Of a DNA stretch of 64,000 nt, positions 1 to 7,928 are shown in pieces. Both the position numbers and the translations under genes were made by a program. Position 1 is the stretch's first letter; the number at the start of each line of letters is the position of its first letter. The notes beneath the pieces are model-generated. The model searched no databases, had not been told where the DNA came from, and saw only the letters and a list, made by a program, of their open reading frames with translations. The stretch lies in NCBI RefSeq assembly GCF_014302995.1, contig NZ_CP060295.1, forward strand, positions 248,001 to 312,000, read 5' to 3'. The DNA is from Variovorax sp. PAMC26660 (lineage in GTDB: Bacteria; Pseudomonadota; Gammaproteobacteria; Burkholderiales; Burkholderiaceae_C).

Positions 1-543
1 TTCTGCGCGTGGGCCCGCTCGGGCGGGCCGCGCTGGCTGCGGCTCATCGTGGGCACGTACGTGGAGCTGATCCGCAACACGCCCTTCATCGTGCAGTTGT
101 TCTTCATCTTCTTCGGCCTGCCGGCGGCGGGCGTGAAGCTCTCGCCCGAAGTGGCGTCGGTGATCGCGATGGTGATGAACCTGGGCGCCTACTCCACCGA
201 AATCATCCGCGCCGGCATCGAGGCCACGCCCAAGGGGCAGATCGAGGCGGCTGTGAGCCTGGCGCTCAGCAAGGCCCAGGTCTTTTTGCGCGTGGTGCTG
301 CCCCCAGCGCTCAAGAAGGTATGGCCCGCGATGGTGAGCCAGATCATCATCGTGATGCTGGGCTCGGCGGTGTGCGGCCAGATATCGACCGAAGAGCTGA
401 GCTACGCCGCCAACCTGATCCAGAGCCGCAACTTCCGCGCCTTCGAGGCCTTCATCGTCGCCACGCTGATCTACCTGGCGCTGTCGGTGGCGCTGCGGCG
501 GCTGCTCGACTGGGCGGGGCCGAAATTCTTCTTCGGCCGCTGA
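1..543 (+). CDS. Amino-acid ABC transporter permease (5' partial)
   Basis: The reading frame is open from base 1, so the true start lies upstream of the window. The visible 180 residues carry the hallmark of HisM/GltJ-type permeases, LIRNTPFIVQLFFIFFGLP, followed by the EAA-loop region (EIIRAGIEATPKGQIEAAVSLALSK) that contacts the ATPase. It would form the inner-membrane channel of a polar or charged amino-acid importer together with the next permease and ATPase. The gap to the next gene is 18 bp, so this is one operon. The periplasmic binding protein is not in view and the substrate cannot be named. Confidence 0.93.
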   Translation, partial: FCAWARSGGPRWLRLIVGTYVELIRNTPFIVQLFFIFFGLPAAGVKLSPEVASVIAMVMNLGAYSTEIIRAGIEATPKGQIEAAVSLALSKAQVFLRVVLPPALKKVWPAMVSQIIIVMLGSAVCGQISTEELSYAANLIQSRNFRAFEAFIVATLIYLALSVALRRLLDWAGPKFFFGR

Positions 544-561
544 ACGCAGGAGCCCGTCGTC

Positions 562-1215
562 ATGACCGATTTTTCTCTCTGGGACATCCTGCGCAACCTG
601 CTGATGGCGCTGCGCTGGACCGTCGTGCTCTCGCTCATCGCCTTTGTCGGCGGTGGCATCGTGGGGGCGCTGCTGCTGTTCTTGCGCATGCGCGGCGGCA
701 AGATCGCGAACAAGGCCGTCGGCCTCTACGTGCAGCTCTTCCAGGGCACACCGTTGCTGATGCAGCTCTTTCTTGCCTACTTCGGCATTGCGCTGTTCGG
801 CATCGACGTGTCGGCGTGGACGGCCGCCAGCGTGGCGCTCACGCTCTACACCAGCGCCTTTCTCACCGAAATCTGGCGCGGCTGCGTCGCCTCGATTCCG
901 AAGGGCCAGTGGGAAGCCTCTGGCAGCCTGGCCCTGAGCTTCGGCGAGCAGATGCGCCATGTGATCCTGCCGCAGGCCGTGAAGATCGCGATCGCGCCCA
1001 CGGTCGGTTTTCTGGTGCAGGTCATCAAGGGCACGGCGCTGGCTTCGGTGATCGGGTTCGTCGAACTCACCAAGGCCGGCAGCATGATTTCGAACGCCAC
1101 CTTCAAGCCCTTCGTGGTGTTCAGTTGCGTGGCCCTGCTTTACTTCGTGCTGTGCTTCCCCGTGAGCCTGTACGCCAAGAACCTCGAGAGGAAGACCCAT
1201 GGCCGCCGTGCTTGA
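562..1215 (+). CDS. Amino-acid ABC transporter permease
   Basis: A 217-residue integral membrane protein of the HisQMP/GltK permease family. It has several hydrophobic segments, the conserved FQGTPLLMQLFLAYFG block near residue 60 and an EAA loop (EIWRGCVASIPKGQWEASGSLALS) near residue 100. It pairs with the permease just upstream as the second half of a heterodimeric importer channel in the inner membrane. Its last 17 bases overlap the start of the ATPase gene in another frame, which suggests translational coupling. Substrate specificity cannot be read from the permease. Confidence 0.94.
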   Translation: MTDFSLWDILRNLLMALRWTVVLSLIAFVGGGIVGALLLFLRMRGGKIANKAVGLYVQLFQGTPLLMQLFLAYFGIALFGIDVSAWTAASVALTLYTSAFLTEIWRGCVASIPKGQWEASGSLALSFGEQMRHVILPQAVKIAIAPTVGFLVQVIKGTALASVIGFVELTKAGSMISNATFKPFVVFSCVALLYFVLCFPVSLYAKNLERKTHGRRA

Positions 1216-1978
1216 AAAACAACCGGAACCCGCTACCTTCGCCGCGCCCATCGTGCGCATCACGGCGCTGCGCAAGTCCTACGGCACCAACGAAGTGCTC
1301 AAGGGCATCGACCTGGACGTGAAGCGCGGCGAGGTCATCGCCATCATCGGCAAGAGCGGCTCGGGCAAGAGCACGCTGCTGCGCTGCATCAACGGACTGG
1401 AAGTGTTCCAGGAAGGCTCGCTCACCGTCGACAGCAAGCCGCTGCTGCACGAGAGCGCCATGGCCATGCGCGAGCTGCGCCAGCGCGTGGGCATGATCTT
1501 CCAGAGCTTCAACCTGTTCCCGCATCTCACGGTCGGCAAGAACGTGATGCTCGCGCCCACGCTGGTGAAGAAGCGCTCGTCGATGGAAGCCGCCTCGCAG
1601 GCGCGCAAACTGCTCCAGCGCGTGGGGCTGGCGGAGAAGTTCGACGCCATGCCCGAGCAACTGTCCGGCGGCCAGCAGCAGCGCGTGGCGATTGCGCGTG
1701 CGCTGGCGATGGAGCCCGCGGTGCTGCTGTGCGACGAGATCACCTCGGCGCTCGACCCCGAACTGGTGGGCGAAGTGCTGCGCGTGGTGGAGTCGCTGGC
1801 CGACGAGGGCATGACGCTGCTGATGGTCACACACGAGATGAGCTTCGCGCGCAAGGTCAGCGACCGCGTGATCTTCATGCACCAGGGCCGCGTGCACGAG
1901 ATGGGGCCGCCGGCGGAGATGTTCGGCAACCCGCAGACAGCAGAGCTGAAGCAGTTCCTGTCGTCGCTGCATGACTGA
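1199..1978 (+). CDS. Amino-acid ABC transporter ATP-binding protein
   Basis: A 259-residue ABC ATPase of the GlnQ/HisP type that powers the two preceding permeases. Walker A is GKSGSGKST, the signature is LSGGQQQR, Walker B is LLCDEITSALDPE and the switch histidine lies in VTHEMSFA. The GlnQ-type MIFQSFNLFPHLT Q-loop is present. The ATG lies inside the last codons of the upstream permease (17-base overlap). Walker B reads CDEITSALDP where most relatives have FDEPTSALDP; this variant is known in the family and should not abolish activity. Confidence 0.95.
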   Translation: MAAVLEKQPEPATFAAPIVRITALRKSYGTNEVLKGIDLDVKRGEVIAIIGKSGSGKSTLLRCINGLEVFQEGSLTVDSKPLLHESAMAMRELRQRVGMIFQSFNLFPHLTVGKNVMLAPTLVKKRSSMEAASQARKLLQRVGLAEKFDAMPEQLSGGQQQRVAIARALAMEPAVLLCDEITSALDPELVGEVLRVVESLADEGMTLLMVTHEMSFARKVSDRVIFMHQGRVHEMGPPAEMFGNPQTAELKQFLSSLHD

Positions 1979-2000
1979 GGGCGGCGACCTGCGCTATCCT
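1971..2000 (+). promoter_or_regulatory. Putative promoter of the leader peptide
   Basis: A -10-like TATCCT at 1995-2000 is preceded by ATGACT at 1971-1976 (four of six matches to the -35 consensus, 18-bp spacer). The ATG of the leader ORF begins 6 nt after the -10, so the transcript would start at or next to the ATG and be leaderless. Confidence 0.5.
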
Positions 2001-2006
2001 CGGCCC

Positions 2007-2063
2007 ATGGCCTGCCTCCAGATCGCGTCGATTATTCGCACCATCGCAAAGATGGTGGGTTAG
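2007..2063 (+). CDS. Ile-rich leader peptide (18 aa) of a candidate attenuator
   Basis: Short ORF ATG...TAG encoding MACLQIASIIRTIAKMVG. Four of its 18 residues are Ile, including the tandem ATT ATT at 2031-2036. A ribosome paused there would cover arm 1 (2039-2045) of the downstream RNA structure. The ORF follows a -10 hexamer by 6 nt and its TAG falls just after arm 2, as in classical amino-acid attenuators. Expression is not proven; evidence is the combination of ORF, arms and terminator. Confidence 0.6.
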   Translation: MACLQIASIIRTIAKMVG

Positions 2064-2119
2064 CGCGCGATCCGAAGAAGTTCACGCCACACGACCCGCC
2101 CCATGAGGCGGGTTTTTTG
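2021..2119 (+). promoter_or_regulatory. Candidate transcription attenuator (arms 1-4)
   Basis: Arm 1 CACCATC (2039-2045) pairs with arm 2 GATGGTG (2051-2057) around a GCAAA loop. Arm 2 extended, GGTGGGT (2054-2060), can instead pair with arm 3 ACCCGCC (2094-2100) with one G-U pair. Arm 3 also pairs with arm 4 GGCGGGT (2107-2113), which is followed by a U run. An outer stem GATCGCG/CGCGATC (2021-2027 with 2066-2072) encloses 1:2. This gives the standard choice between 1:2 plus 3:4 (terminate) and 2:3 (read through). Confidence 0.6.
2094..2119 (+). terminator. Intrinsic terminator of the leader
   Basis: ACCCGCC (2094-2100), a 6-nt loop, GGCGGGT (2107-2113), then a run of T. It lies 34 bp before the kinase ATG, so it would end transcripts from the leader, and possibly read-through from the ABC operon, unless antitermination occurs. 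Confidence 0.8.
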
Positions 2120-2153
2120 TCTCCTGGGGTCTTGTTCCGAAGTCACAGGAGAA

Positions 2154-2651
2154 ATGAAATTGACCCCATCAACGTCCGCCACGCTGCACATGGTCTGCGG
2201 CAAGATCGGCGCCGGCAAATCGACGCTCACCCGGCGCCTCGCGCTGGAGCCCGCCACCGTGCTCATCAGCGAAGACACCTGGCTCGATGCGCTGTATCCG
2301 GGCGAGATCCGCGAGCTGCCCGACTACGTGCGTGCCTCGGGGCGGCTGAAACAGGCGATGGCGGGTCACGTCTCGTCGCTGCTGGCCGCGGGTGTTTCGG
2401 TGGTGTTCGACTTTCCGGCCAACACGGTGAGCAACAGGGCCTGGGCGCGCAGCATCTTCGAGGCGGCAGGCGCAGCACACCAGCTTCACTTTCTGGATGT
2501 GCCCGACGAGGTCTGCAAGCAGCGCCTGCGCGCGCGCAACGCGAGCGGAGAACACCCGTTCGAGACGACAGATGCACAGTTCGACCTGATCACGAGCCAC
2601 TTCGCGGCGCCGTCGGAAAACGAAGGGTTTCACGTGGTCCGCCACGCGTAG
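2154..2651 (+). CDS. AAA/P-loop nucleoside-kinase-like protein
   Basis: A 165-residue cytoplasmic protein of the zeta-toxin/kinase-like AAA_33 group. Walker A is GKIGAGKST near residue 17; SEDTW (around residue 38) is the position of the acidic residue that often binds substrate in these kinases. A late RLRARN segment resembles the Arg-rich lid. The substrate is unknown; such proteins phosphorylate small metabolites or modify them. The ATG at 2154 has AGGAG at 2147-2151, only 2 nt away, but is the first ATG after the terminator. It is the only gene between the attenuator and the next promoter, so it is the obvious target of the regulation. Confidence 0.75.
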   Translation: MKLTPSTSATLHMVCGKIGAGKSTLTRRLALEPATVLISEDTWLDALYPGEIRELPDYVRASGRLKQAMAGHVSSLLAAGVSVVFDFPANTVSNRAWARSIFEAAGAAHQLHFLDVPDEVCKQRLRARNASGEHPFETTDAQFDLITSHFAAPSENEGFHVVRHA

Positions 2652-2676
2652 GTCAAACCGATGCGCGGCGCATGCT

Positions 2677-2682
2677 TATGCT
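2677..2682 (+). promoter_or_regulatory. -10 element of a leaderless transcript
   Basis: TATGCT lies 8 nt before the ATG at 2691, and no ribosome-binding site fits in the gap. The GNAT mRNA is therefore predicted to start at or very near the ATG. Confidence 0.45.
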
Positions 2683-2690
2683 TGCGCCCC

Positions 2691-3185
2691 ATGCAGATCG
2701 AACAAGCCCTCCCCACTGAAGCACTCACCGTTGCGGCCGTCCTGACCGAAGCCGCCCAATGGCTGGCCACTGAAGGCCGGCCGTTGTGGTCGGCTGCGGA
2801 CACCAGTCTTGAACGCGTGCAGCGCGACACCGACGCAGGGCGCTACTTCATCGCCCGGAAAAACGGAGAGACGGCGGGCGTGATGCGATTCGACCTGGAA
2901 GACCCTTACTTCTGGCCCGAGATCGAGAGCGGCAGTTCGGCGTTCGTCCACAAGCTGGCGGTTGGCCGGCGCTGGGCCGGGCACGGCGTGTCGACTGCAT
3001 TGCTGACTTTCGCGCGTGAGCGTGCGTCGAGCCTGGGCCTTCAGCATCTGCGGCTCGACTGCGTGGCGGACCGCGCACCGCTGCGCACGCTCTACGAGCG
3101 CTTCGGGTTTTCGCTGCACAGCGAGATCAGCAAAGGGGCCACGTCCTTTGCGCGCTACGAACTTCCGCTGGAACGCCATCAATAA
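2691..3185 (+). CDS. GNAT family N-acetyltransferase
   Basis: A 164-residue acetyl-CoA-dependent acetyltransferase-like protein. The core shows the beta-strand FVHKLAVGRRWAGHGVSTALL, with the R/Q-x-x-G-x-G/A acetyl-CoA loop in the form RRWAGHGV, then LRLDCVADRAPLRTLYERFGF, the usual C-terminal GNAT strand with the YERFGF motif. The acceptor substrate is unknown. I chose the ATG at 2691 instead of one 30 bases upstream because of the -10 element directly before it and because family proteins begin close to this point. Confidence 0.85.
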   Translation: MQIEQALPTEALTVAAVLTEAAQWLATEGRPLWSAADTSLERVQRDTDAGRYFIARKNGETAGVMRFDLEDPYFWPEIESGSSAFVHKLAVGRRWAGHGVSTALLTFARERASSLGLQHLRLDCVADRAPLRTLYERFGFSLHSEISKGATSFARYELPLERHQ

Positions 3186-3205
3186 CCCGAACGGAGCGTC
3201 TGCCC

Positions 3206-4909
3206 ATGACTGCCACGCAAGACATCGCCTACCTCACGCCGTACGAAGCCGGCAACCACAACCAGACCACCACCTGGGCCGAGTGCATCGTCTTCTACGA
3301 ACGGCTGGCCGAGCACTTTCCCTCGGTGCTGCGATGGATGCAGATCGGCATGTCAGACAACGGCATTCCGCTCCATGCCGGCGTGGTGACGGCCGATGCG
3401 CAGTTCGATCGCGAGACGCTGCAACACCAGCGCCGGCCCGTGTTCTTCAACAACAACGGCATCCACCCCGGCGAGCCCGAGGGGATCGATGCCTGCATGG
3501 CGCTGGTGCGCGATTTCTGCATTCAACCGGATCGCCTCACGGCGCTGGGCGACACGGTCTTCCTGTTCATCCCGGTCTACAACGTGGACGGCTGCCTCAA
3601 CCGCCAGAGCACCTCCCGCGTGAACCAGCAGGGGCCGGAGTCCTTCGGCTTTCGCGGCAACGGGCGGCACCTGGACCTGAATCGCGACTTCATCAAGTGC
3701 GACAGCCTCGCCGCGCAGGTGTTCAACCAGTTCTTCACCGCGTGGGACCCGGACGTGATGGTCGACACCCACACCTCCAACGGCGCCGACTACGCCTGCA
3801 CCATGACGCTGATTCCGACCCAGCCCGACAAGCTGGGCGCAGGGCTCGGGCAGTTCCTGCGCGAGCGCATGCTGCCGGCGATCTACAGCGGCATGGACCA
3901 GCGCGGATGGCCTACCTGCCCCTACGTGAACTGCGTGGCCGAGACGCCGGACGATGGTATTGCCGACTTTCTCGACCTGCCGCGCTTTTCCACCGGCTAC
4001 GCGACCCTGCACCACACCATCGGCTTCATGCCCGAGACCCACATGCTCAAGCCCTACGCCGATCGCGTGGTGGCCATGCGCGCGCTGGTCGAGGTGGTGC
4101 TGGGGTTCAGCGTCGCGCATGCGGCGCAGATTCAGGGCCTGCGGCGCGAGGCCAAGGCCAGCGCCGCGCAGCAAGCGCACTGGCCGCTCTTGTGGCGATC
4201 CGACCGCAGCCGGCCGGCCAACCTGCGCTTCAAGGGGTATCGGGCGGTGCACACGCCCAGCAGCCTTGGCACTTACCAGCGCCTGTCCTATGACCGCAGC
4301 CAGCCGTGGGAAAAAGACATCCCCTACTTCAATCGCTATGTAGAAGACGCCGCGACCACTGCGCCCAAGGCCTACCTCATTCCCCAGGCCTGGCGCGAGG
4401 TGATCGAGCGCCTGCAATGGAATGGCGTGACGATGCAGCGTCTGGCGCAAGACCAGGTTTTTCCCTCCGCCCGGGTGTATGGCATCGAGCGCGTGGTCTC
4501 GCGGGCGGGTCCGTACGAAGGCCACATGTTCCACGACGAAGTGGTGCTCGTTGCCCGGACCGAAACCGTGCACGCCCGCGCCGGCGACGTGCGGATTCCG
4601 CTAGACCAGGCCCAGGCCCGCTATGTCGTCGAGACACTGGAGCCTGAAGCCCACGACAGCTTCTTTCGCTGGGGTTTCTTCAACAGCGTGCTGGAGAAGA
4701 AGGAGACCTTCTCGGACTATGTCTTCGAGGACACGGCTCGCCAGATGCTGGAAGACGAACCGCTGCTGAAGGCCGGCTTCGAGCAATGGAAGCAGGACAA
4801 CCCCGACAAGCTCCCCGACCCGCAAGCCGTTCTGGGCTACATCTTTGCGCACGGCCGGCGCCATGCGGAAGCCGGGTGGCGACGCTACCCGGTAGCCGGC
4901 CTGAACTAG
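3206..4909 (+). CDS. M14-family zinc carboxypeptidase-like protein
   Basis: A 567-residue protein whose first half is an M14 metallopeptidase domain. Zinc ligands are readable as H87 and E90 in IHPGEPEG and H189 in DTHTSNG, with the substrate-carboxylate Asn-Arg pair N159-R160 in LDLNRDF. There is no clear signal peptide, so a cytoplasmic location is likely. The second half (about 330-567) is not a recognised catalytic domain and may be the beta-rich accessory domain seen in large M14 proteins. The general-base Glu of the C-terminal part cannot be placed by eye. It starts 20 bp after the GNAT gene and may be co-transcribed. Natural substrate unknown. Confidence 0.85.
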   Translation: MTATQDIAYLTPYEAGNHNQTTTWAECIVFYERLAEHFPSVLRWMQIGMSDNGIPLHAGVVTADAQFDRETLQHQRRPVFFNNNGIHPGEPEGIDACMALVRDFCIQPDRLTALGDTVFLFIPVYNVDGCLNRQSTSRVNQQGPESFGFRGNGRHLDLNRDFIKCDSLAAQVFNQFFTAWDPDVMVDTHTSNGADYACTMTLIPTQPDKLGAGLGQFLRERMLPAIYSGMDQRGWPTCPYVNCVAETPDDGIADFLDLPRFSTGYATLHHTIGFMPETHMLKPYADRVVAMRALVEVVLGFSVAHAAQIQGLRREAKASAAQQAHWPLLWRSDRSRPANLRFKGYRAVHTPSSLGTYQRLSYDRSQPWEKDIPYFNRYVEDAATTAPKAYLIPQAWREVIERLQWNGVTMQRLAQDQVFPSARVYGIERVVSRAGPYEGHMFHDEVVLVARTETVHARAGDVRIPLDQAQARYVVETLEPEAHDSFFRWGFFNSVLEKKETFSDYVFEDTARQMLEDEPLLKAGFEQWKQDNPDKLPDPQAVLGYIFAHGRRHAEAGWRRYPVAGLN

Positions 4910-4934
4910 CGCAACCAGCCAACCACGCCACACC

Positions 4935-5828
4935 ATGCAATTCAAGTGGATGGAAGACTTCATCGCGCTGGCACAGACGCGCAGCTTCACGCGCGCGGCC
5001 GAGCTTCGGCACGTCACGCATCCGGCCTTCGGGCGGCGCATCCGCGCGCTCGAATCGTGGGCAGGCACGACGCTGATCGTGCGCGGCAGCTCGCCGGTCG
5101 TGTTGACGGCGGCGGGCGAGAGCTTCCTGGACAACGCCAGCCAGATGGTGCGCAGCGTCGAGGGTTCGCGCGAAGAGGTGCACAACGTGGCCGGCCGGCA
5201 GGCCCGCACGGTCACGGTGGTCACCGGCCGCACGCTGGCACGCACGGTGATGGCCGACTGGCTGGTACGGCTGCAGCCCGTGCTGGGCCAGGGCGAGGTG
5301 CGCGTGCTGACGGGCGCGCTGGCAGAAACGGTGCGGATGCTGGAACACAACGAGGTCGACTTCTCGCTGATCTTTCACCACGCCGCGCTCACCTTCAGGC
5401 TCGACGGGCGGCAGTTCGCCCATGTGACGGTGGCTTCCGACAAGCTCGTACCGGTGTCGCGCGCCGACGCGCAGGGCCGCGCGGTGCACAGCTTCGACGG
5501 CGCGGATGAAGTGCCCTTCCTGTCGTATGTCCGCACGCTCGCCATGGGTCGCATGGTGGAAGACCTGCTCGCCAACAACCCGCAAGCGCCGGGCCTGAAG
5601 CGTCGCATCGAATGCGATTCGGCCGATGCGCTCTATGAATACGTGCTCAGGGGGCTGGGCGTGGCGTGGCTGCCCTGGTCGATGGTGCAGGGCGATTGCA
5701 AATCGGGCCGGCTGGTGCAAGTGGGCGGGCGGCGCATGGAAGTGCGCTTCGAAGTCAGGCTGTATCGGCCGAAGCGCCGCCTGAGCCCGCTGGCCGAGGA
5801 TGTGTGGCGTGCCATGACGCCACGCTGA
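4935..5828 (+). CDS. LysR-family transcriptional regulator
   Basis: A 297-residue LTTR. The N-terminal winged HTH is FIALAQTRSFTRAAELRHVTHPAFGRRIRALESWAG, the standard pattern in which a small residue follows SFTRAAE. A two-lobed effector-binding domain follows (from about residue 90). It sits 25 bp after the peptidase and 92 bp before the Bug-type binding protein on the same strand, so it may regulate that transport/hydrolase pair, but LTTR targets are usually divergent and none is divergent here. Co-inducer unknown. Confidence 0.92.
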   Translation: MQFKWMEDFIALAQTRSFTRAAELRHVTHPAFGRRIRALESWAGTTLIVRGSSPVVLTAAGESFLDNASQMVRSVEGSREEVHNVAGRQARTVTVVTGRTLARTVMADWLVRLQPVLGQGEVRVLTGALAETVRMLEHNEVDFSLIFHHAALTFRLDGRQFAHVTVASDKLVPVSRADAQGRAVHSFDGADEVPFLSYVRTLAMGRMVEDLLANNPQAPGLKRRIECDSADALYEYVLRGLGVAWLPWSMVQGDCKSGRLVQVGGRRMEVRFEVRLYRPKRRLSPLAEDVWRAMTPR

Positions 5829-5920
5829 GCCCAATCAGCACGACTTCGTGCCAGCACGGCACCGCGCAAGAGGGGCCGGCTCCGCAGAATCCTCGGAATT
5901 ACTACAACCCCGAGGCAACG

Positions 5921-6901
5921 ATGCGTCTTTCCCGTACTTTCTCTTCCTGTCTCGCCGTGACCCTCTGCGCCCTTGCCTGGGCCGCAGCCGGCCCGGCCAA
6001 CGCGCAGGCTTATCCGAACAAACCCATCACGCTGGTGGTGGCCTATCCGCCGGGTGGCTCGACCGACCTCACCGCGCGCGCGCTCGGCGTCGAGCTGTCG
6101 CATCGCCTGGGCGTGCCGGTGATCATCGACAACCTGGGCGGTGCCGGCGGCGCCATCGGCGCGCAGAAGGTCGCCAATGCGGCACCCGACGGCTACACGC
6201 TGCTTGCCGGTGCCAGCAACGAAATCGCCATCAACAAGCTGGTCAACAGCAACGTGAAGTACGAGGCGAAGGACTTCACGCCCATCGGCCTGATCGCCTC
6301 CCAGCCGCTGGTGCTGGTGGCGGCGCCGGGCGTCGGCGTGAAGAACACCGGCGAATTCCTCGCGCTGCTGAAGAAGAACCCCGGCAAGTACAGCTACGGC
6401 AGCTCCGGCGTCGGCACCTCGCTGCACCTGGCCGGAGAAATGGTCAAGCAGCAGGGCGGCGTCTTCATGACGCACGTGCCCTACCGCGGCGTGGCACCGC
6501 TCACCAACGACCTGCTGGGCGGCAACATCGACTTCGGCGTGTTCGTTCTCTCCAGCGCCCTGCCCTACATCCGCAGCGGCAAGATGGTGGCGCTCGGCAC
6601 CACCGAGGCCAAGCGCTCGGCCATCACGCCCGACCTGCCCGCGCTCAGCGAAAGCCCGAGCCTCAAGAGCCTGGACATCGGCGTGTGGTTCGCGCTGATG
6701 GGGCCGGCGAAGTTGCCGGAGCCGGTATTGAGCCGGCTGAAGAAGGCACTGAGCGAGACGCTGCAGTCGCCCGACTTCCGCAAGAAGATGGAGGCCACCA
6801 GCTCGGTCGTCCCGACGACGAACGTGGACATCGACAAGTTCATCGTCACCGAAACCGCCAAGTACAAGACCATCGTCCAATTCGCCAACATCAAGGAATG
6901 A
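5921..6901 (+). CDS. Bug-family tripartite tricarboxylate transporter substrate-binding protein
   Basis: A 326-residue periplasmic binding protein. A Sec signal peptide ends at about residue 28 (GPANA), followed by the family signature YPNKPITLVVAYPPGGSTD. Further on come DNLGGAGGAIG and MTHVPYRG, both typical of Bug/TctC proteins, which bind carboxylated small molecules. No TctA/TctB membrane partners are in the window, which is common for Bug genes in this bacterial group, where orphan copies are very numerous. The stop codon overlaps the start of the next gene (ATGA), implying coupling with the amidohydrolase-like protein. Confidence 0.93.
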   Translation: MRLSRTFSSCLAVTLCALAWAAAGPANAQAYPNKPITLVVAYPPGGSTDLTARALGVELSHRLGVPVIIDNLGGAGGAIGAQKVANAAPDGYTLLAGASNEIAINKLVNSNVKYEAKDFTPIGLIASQPLVLVAAPGVGVKNTGEFLALLKKNPGKYSYGSSGVGTSLHLAGEMVKQQGGVFMTHVPYRGVAPLTNDLLGGNIDFGVFVLSSALPYIRSGKMVALGTTEAKRSAITPDLPALSESPSLKSLDIGVWFALMGPAKLPEPVLSRLKKALSETLQSPDFRKKMEATSSVVPTTNVDIDKFIVTETAKYKTIVQFANIKE

Positions 6902-7872
6902 GCTTGTCCACGTTGTTTCAACTCCCCGCCCCCGACCTTTCTGCCTGGCGCGCCGGCAACACCGGCGTCGAAGGCGTCTGGCATTTCGAGGCCGAAGCGC
7001 CCGGCCGGCACGTGATGATCAGCGCGCTCGTGCACGGCAACGAAGTGTGCGGCGCCTGGGCGCTCAAGGGCCTGCTGGAAGCCGGCGTGCGACCACAAAG
7101 CGGCCGGCTCACGCTGGCGTTCTGCAACCTGGAAGCCTTCGACACCTTCGATGCGGCCGATCACGATGCCTCGCGCTTCGTCGACGAAGACCTCAACCGC
7201 CAGTGGTTGCCCGAGCGCATCGAGGCCGGTGGCACGCGGGAGCGGCGCCGCGCCGCCGCGCTGCAGCCCTATGTGACGCAGGCCGACTGGCTGCTCGACC
7301 TGCATTCGATGCACGAGCCCTCGGCGCCGCTGACGCTCACCGGCATCCAGCCGCGCAACCTGGTGCTGGCGCAGGCGATGCGCAGCCCGGAGCACGTGGT
7401 CATCGACGCAGGCCACAAGGACGGCGTGCGCATGCGCGACTTCGGCCGCTTCGGGGCGCCCGATGCCGACGCGCAGAGCGATGCACTGGCGCTGCTGGTC
7501 GAATGCGGTTTCCACGGCGATCCGGCCAGCCGCACCGTGGCGCAGGACCAGTGCGCGCGCTTCCTGCGCGCCGCCGGCACGCTGGACGACGACGCCATCG
7601 CGCAGCAACTGCCCGGCTGGCTGCAGCCCGACGCGCCGCGCCAGTGGGCGCTGGACGTGACCGGCCCGGTGGTCGCGCGCGGCGAAGACTTCCGCTTTGC
7701 GCAGCCCTTCACCGGCCTGGAAGTGATCGAGCGCGCGGGCACCGTGATCGGCTGGAACGAGGGCGAGCCCGTGGTCACGCCTTATGACGACTGCGTGCTC
7801 GTGATGCCCTCGACGCGCCAGGCCAAGCCCGGCGTGACTGTCGTGCGCTACGCCCGCCGCCGGCTGCTCTGA
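6898..7872 (+). CDS. Succinylglutamate desuccinylase/aspartoacylase-family zinc hydrolase
   Basis: A 324-residue member of the AstE/AspA branch of the M14-like superfamily. Zinc ligands are H46 and E49 (VHGNE) and H136 (DLHSM), and the DEDLNRQW block (96-103) contains the carboxylate-binding Asn-Arg. These enzymes remove acyl groups from N-acyl amino acids or cleave related amides. It overlaps the Bug protein gene by 4 bases (ATGA), so the imported carboxylate is probably its substrate or a precursor of it. That link is inference. Confidence 0.87.
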   Translation: MSLSTLFQLPAPDLSAWRAGNTGVEGVWHFEAEAPGRHVMISALVHGNEVCGAWALKGLLEAGVRPQSGRLTLAFCNLEAFDTFDAADHDASRFVDEDLNRQWLPERIEAGGTRERRRAAALQPYVTQADWLLDLHSMHEPSAPLTLTGIQPRNLVLAQAMRSPEHVVIDAGHKDGVRMRDFGRFGAPDADAQSDALALLVECGFHGDPASRTVAQDQCARFLRAAGTLDDDAIAQQLPGWLQPDAPRQWALDVTGPVVARGEDFRFAQPFTGLEVIERAGTVIGWNEGEPVVTPYDDCVLVMPSTRQAKPGVTVVRYARRRLL

Positions 7873-7928
7873 AACAACGTCGGGACGGCTGGCGGGAACC
7901 TTTGCGGCTGTGGCAAGCTCGGGACGGT

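Noticed and set aside
2021..2119. Interpretation of the leader as a tRNA or known riboswitch
   Set aside because: No cloverleaf or CCA end and no riboswitch core that I recognise; the coding potential and four-arm layout fit attenuation better.
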